This document shows, one piece after another, positions 62,237 to 64,000 of a DNA stretch of 64,000 bases. This DNA is from Hymenobacter gummosus (GTDB lineage: Bacteria; Bacteroidota; Bacteroidia; Cytophagales; Hymenobacteraceae): positions 124,001-188,000 of the forward strand of contig NZ_RXOF01000001.1 in the NCBI RefSeq assembly GCF_003970915.1. The letters run 5' to 3'. Position 1 is the stretch's first letter. Every line of letters begins with the position of its first letter. Position numbers and translations under genes: made by a program. Under the pieces are notes generated by a model, which worked only from the letters and a program-made list of their open reading frames with translations, searched no databases and was not told the origin of the DNA.

Positions 62237-63622
62237 CTACTTGCTGCCCGCGGCCGTGCCGCCGCCCCCGGCGGCCACGCGCCAGATTGTGTTGGCCGCG
62301 TCGTCGGTGACGAGCAGGGCGCCGTCGGGGGCCACGAAGGTGCCCACGGGGCGGCCGTGGGCCTTGTCGCCGCCGGCCAGGAAGCCGCTCAGGAAGTCCT
62401 CGGGCGGGCCGCTGGGCTTGCCGCCTTTGAAGGGCACAAATACCACCCGGTAGCCCGAAAACTGGGAGCGGTTCCAGGAGCCGTGCTGGCCGATGAAGGC
62501 GCCGCCCTGGTACTTGGCCGGAAAGGCCTTGGCGTCGTAGAAAGCCAGCCCGAGCGAGGCGGTGTGGGAGCCCAGCGGCACCTCGGGCACCAGAGTTTTC
62601 TGCACCAGGTCGGGTCGTTCACCCTTGCGGCGCGGGTCCTCGTTCTGGCCGAAGTAGGCGTAGGGCCAGCCGTAGAAGCCGCCCGGCTGCACGCTGGTCA
62701 GGTAGTCGGGCACCAGCTCGTCGCCCAGCTCGTCGCGCTCGTTCACGGCCGTCCAGAGCTGCTTGGTCTGGGGGTTCCAGTCCATGCCCACGGGGTTGCG
62801 CAGGCCGGCGGCGTAAATTTTCTCGCCCGAACCGTCGGGGTTGATTTCCAGAATATTGGCCCGGCGGATTTCATTCTCGGCCCCGTGCTCCTGCACGTTG
62901 GAGCCCGAACCCACCGACACGTAAATCTTGGAGCCGTCGGCGGCGGCCAGCAGGTTGCGGGTCCAGTGGTTGTTGTAGCCGCCCTTGGGCAGGGTCAGGA
63001 TTTTCTGGCCCTGGCCGCTGAGCTTGGTCTGCCCCGGCTGGTACGGAAAGCGCAGCACGCCGTCGGTGTTGGCCACGTAGAAGTTGTTGCCAATGAGCAG
63101 CATGCCGAAGGGCTGGCTCAGCCCGTTGGCGGCGGTCAGAAACGTTTCCCGCACTTCGGGGCGCCCATCCTTGTCGGCGTCGCGCAGCAGGGTAATGCGG
63201 TTGGCACTTTCGTCGCGCAGGGAGCGGGACTTATCCAGGTTCAGCGCGCCGGCAATTTTCTTCTTGGTGGTGGTGCCGATGGTGCTGGCCTCAGCCACCA
63301 GCACGTCGCCGTTGGGCAGGATGTAGAGCCAGCGCGGCCCTTCAAAGCCGTCGGCGTACTTGGTCACGGTGAAGCCGGCCGGGGCCGTGGGCGTCTTGTC
63401 GGCGGGCCAGTCGATGATGTCCACGCGCTTGGTCACCGATTTGGTGGCGTTGGGCGGGGGCAAATCCACGGGCAGTGTACCGCCGGTGGCAGCCGCGGCG
63501 GTGGCGGTGGTATCGGCCGAAGCGGCGGCGTCGGGGGTCTGGGTTCCGGTTTTAGCGTCTTGGTTGCAGGCAGTCAGCAGCAGCCAGGCCGCGGCCGATG
63601 CGTAGAGCGGCAGTTGTTTCAT
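62237..63622 (-). CDS. PQQ-type sugar/sorbosone dehydrogenase-like lipoprotein
   Basis: A 461-residue lipoprotein: lipobox LLLTACNQ (Cys19), an Ala/Thr-rich linker, then a six-bladed propeller of the GSDH/sorbosone-dehydrogenase family (GFEGPRWLYILPNGDVLVAE, NHWTRNLLAAADGSKIYVSVGSGSNV, YAAGLRNPVGMDWNPQTKQLW, GSWNRSQFSGYRVVFVPF, FVAPDGALLVTDDAANTIWRV). It probably oxidises sugars outside the inner membrane with PQQ; no PQQ synthesis genes are nearby, so the cofactor would come from elsewhere. Confidence 0.92.
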   Translation of the reverse strand: MKQLPLYASAAAWLLLTACNQDAKTGTQTPDAAASADTTATAAAATGGTLPVDLPPPNATKSVTKRVDIIDWPADKTPTAPAGFTVTKYADGFEGPRWLYILPNGDVLVAEASTIGTTTKKKIAGALNLDKSRSLRDESANRITLLRDADKDGRPEVRETFLTAANGLSQPFGMLLIGNNFYVANTDGVLRFPYQPGQTKLSGQGQKILTLPKGGYNNHWTRNLLAAADGSKIYVSVGSGSNVQEHGAENEIRRANILEINPDGSGEKIYAAGLRNPVGMDWNPQTKQLWTAVNERDELGDELVPDYLTSVQPGGFYGWPYAYFGQNEDPRRKGERPDLVQKTLVPEVPLGSHTASLGLAFYDAKAFPAKYQGGAFIGQHGSWNRSQFSGYRVVFVPFKGGKPSGPPEDFLSGFLAGGDKAHGRPVGTFVAPDGALLVTDDAANTIWRVAAGGGGTAAGSK

Positions 63623-63748
63623 GGAGCAGAGGCAGAGGTGTCCAGCCTCTTACTGCCGAGCGGCGGCCGCGGTTGCCTGAGTGGCCTTTGCGCCAGGGTA
63701 GCGGCGGCCTCGTCCCGGTCGCTACCCAGCCGCCAGGAGGCCGCGGCT

Positions 63749-63852
63749 TGTAGCGCGGGCTTGACTTCGTCTTCCTGTCGGTTCAGCCCGCGTCCGCGTG
63801 GTAGCACCAGCGCATCTCGACCAGGCAGGCGCGGGCTGCAGCCCGCGCTACA
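63749..63852. repeat. Palindromic intergenic repeat, copy 2
   Basis: The same terminal arms and inner CAGCCCGCGTCCG as the copy at 25349-25474, with a different centre. It separates the sugar dehydrogenase from the partial esterase gene. Confidence 0.8.
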
Positions 63853-63862
63853 GCTCGTGGCC

Positions 63863-64000
63863 TCAGCCGCCCAGCAGGAAGCGCGCCGGCACGTCGAAGC
63901 GCTTTTTCCAGGCGGCTTCGGTGTGGGCCGCGCCCTCGTACTTGCGCGTCAGCCAGTTGCGTTCGGTGTAGCCCTTGGCCCGCAGCAGGCTGTCGACGCG
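63863..64000 (-). CDS. Alpha/beta-hydrolase (esterase-like), C-terminal fragment
   Basis: The last 45 residues of a protein entering from the right edge. They read AKGYTERNWLTRKYEGAAHT, then EAAWKKRFDVPARFLLGG and stop. The EGAAHTEAAW block with its His fits the final catalytic-His loop of Fes/YieL-like putative esterases. The N-terminal part and the nucleophile are outside the window, so the family call is tentative. Confidence 0.6.
   Translation of the reverse strand, partial: RVDSLLRAKGYTERNWLTRKYEGAAHTEAAWKKRFDVPARFLLGG

Overview
The window is high-GC DNA that reads as a chromosome segment of a Hymenobacter-like member of the Bacteroidota (inference). Supporting signs are a fused CcoN-CcoO cbb3 oxidase subunit, a type IX secretion C-terminal domain on a subtilase, an ECF sigma factor overlapping an anti-sigma/outer-membrane hybrid, a CarboxypepD_reg/TonB-type beta-barrel protein, TAnnTTTG-like -7 promoter elements and the scarcity of Shine-Dalgarno sites. 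I see no rRNA, tRNA, CRISPR array, transposase or phage gene.

Layout. (1) 1-9.5 kb: a divergent UbiA-type prenyltransferase (partial) and a tight seven-gene operon. The operon holds a Wzm/Wzt-type ABC exporter, an unusual acyltransferase-cytochrome P450 fusion, a one-domain alpha/alpha-toroid protein with the class II terpene cyclase motif DxDDTA, and three O-acylation proteins (acyltransferase-3, MBOAT, SGNH-like). This looks like a biosynthesis-modification-export cluster for a decorated lipid or glycan whose product I cannot name. (2) 9.5-15.7 kb and 20-22.8 kb: accessory oxidoreductases paired with AraC regulators. One pair has been collapsed by a deletion into two facing gene stumps. (3) 15.7-31.6 kb: icd, then the cbb3 oxidase locus: ccoI-ccoS, ccoNO, ccoQ, ccoP, ccoG, ccoH, a SafE-like protein and a universal stress protein. 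It ends with a PAS histidine kinase and a receiver-cNMP-HTH(Crp) response regulator. (4) 33-49.6 kb: a thioredoxin-like protein, ferritin, a LacI regulator, secreted unknowns, a two-component system, PAP2 phosphatase, uvrB, the sigma/anti-sigma pair and wrbA. (5) 49.7-64 kb: a LytTR two-component system facing an ABC transporter, a large outer-membrane receptor, aroE, DedA, a secreted subtilase, a spermidine-synthase-like enzyme, a thioesterase, a PQQ-type sugar dehydrogenase lipoprotein and a partial esterase.

Two results stand out. First, the AT-P450/toroid/ABC operon is an unfamiliar combination. Second, the upstream regions of ccoI, ccoNO and the thioredoxin-like gene at 33346 share the same promoter geometry: TGA-N6-TCA, 23 bases, then a (G/C)A(A/G)TTTTG -7 element, with the start codon about 20-30 bases further on. 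Both cco promoters also have a second TGA-N6-TCA exactly 23 bp upstream. This is the arrangement of FNR-type class II activation, and the receiver-cNMP-HTH protein encoded in the same locus keeps the E and R that read TGA half-sites.

The intergenic regions are rich in palindromes. There are several large hairpin repeats (one family seen twice), octanucleotide-periodic GTGA repeats at four loci (three of them as inverted pairs), and many strong intrinsic terminators between converging genes.
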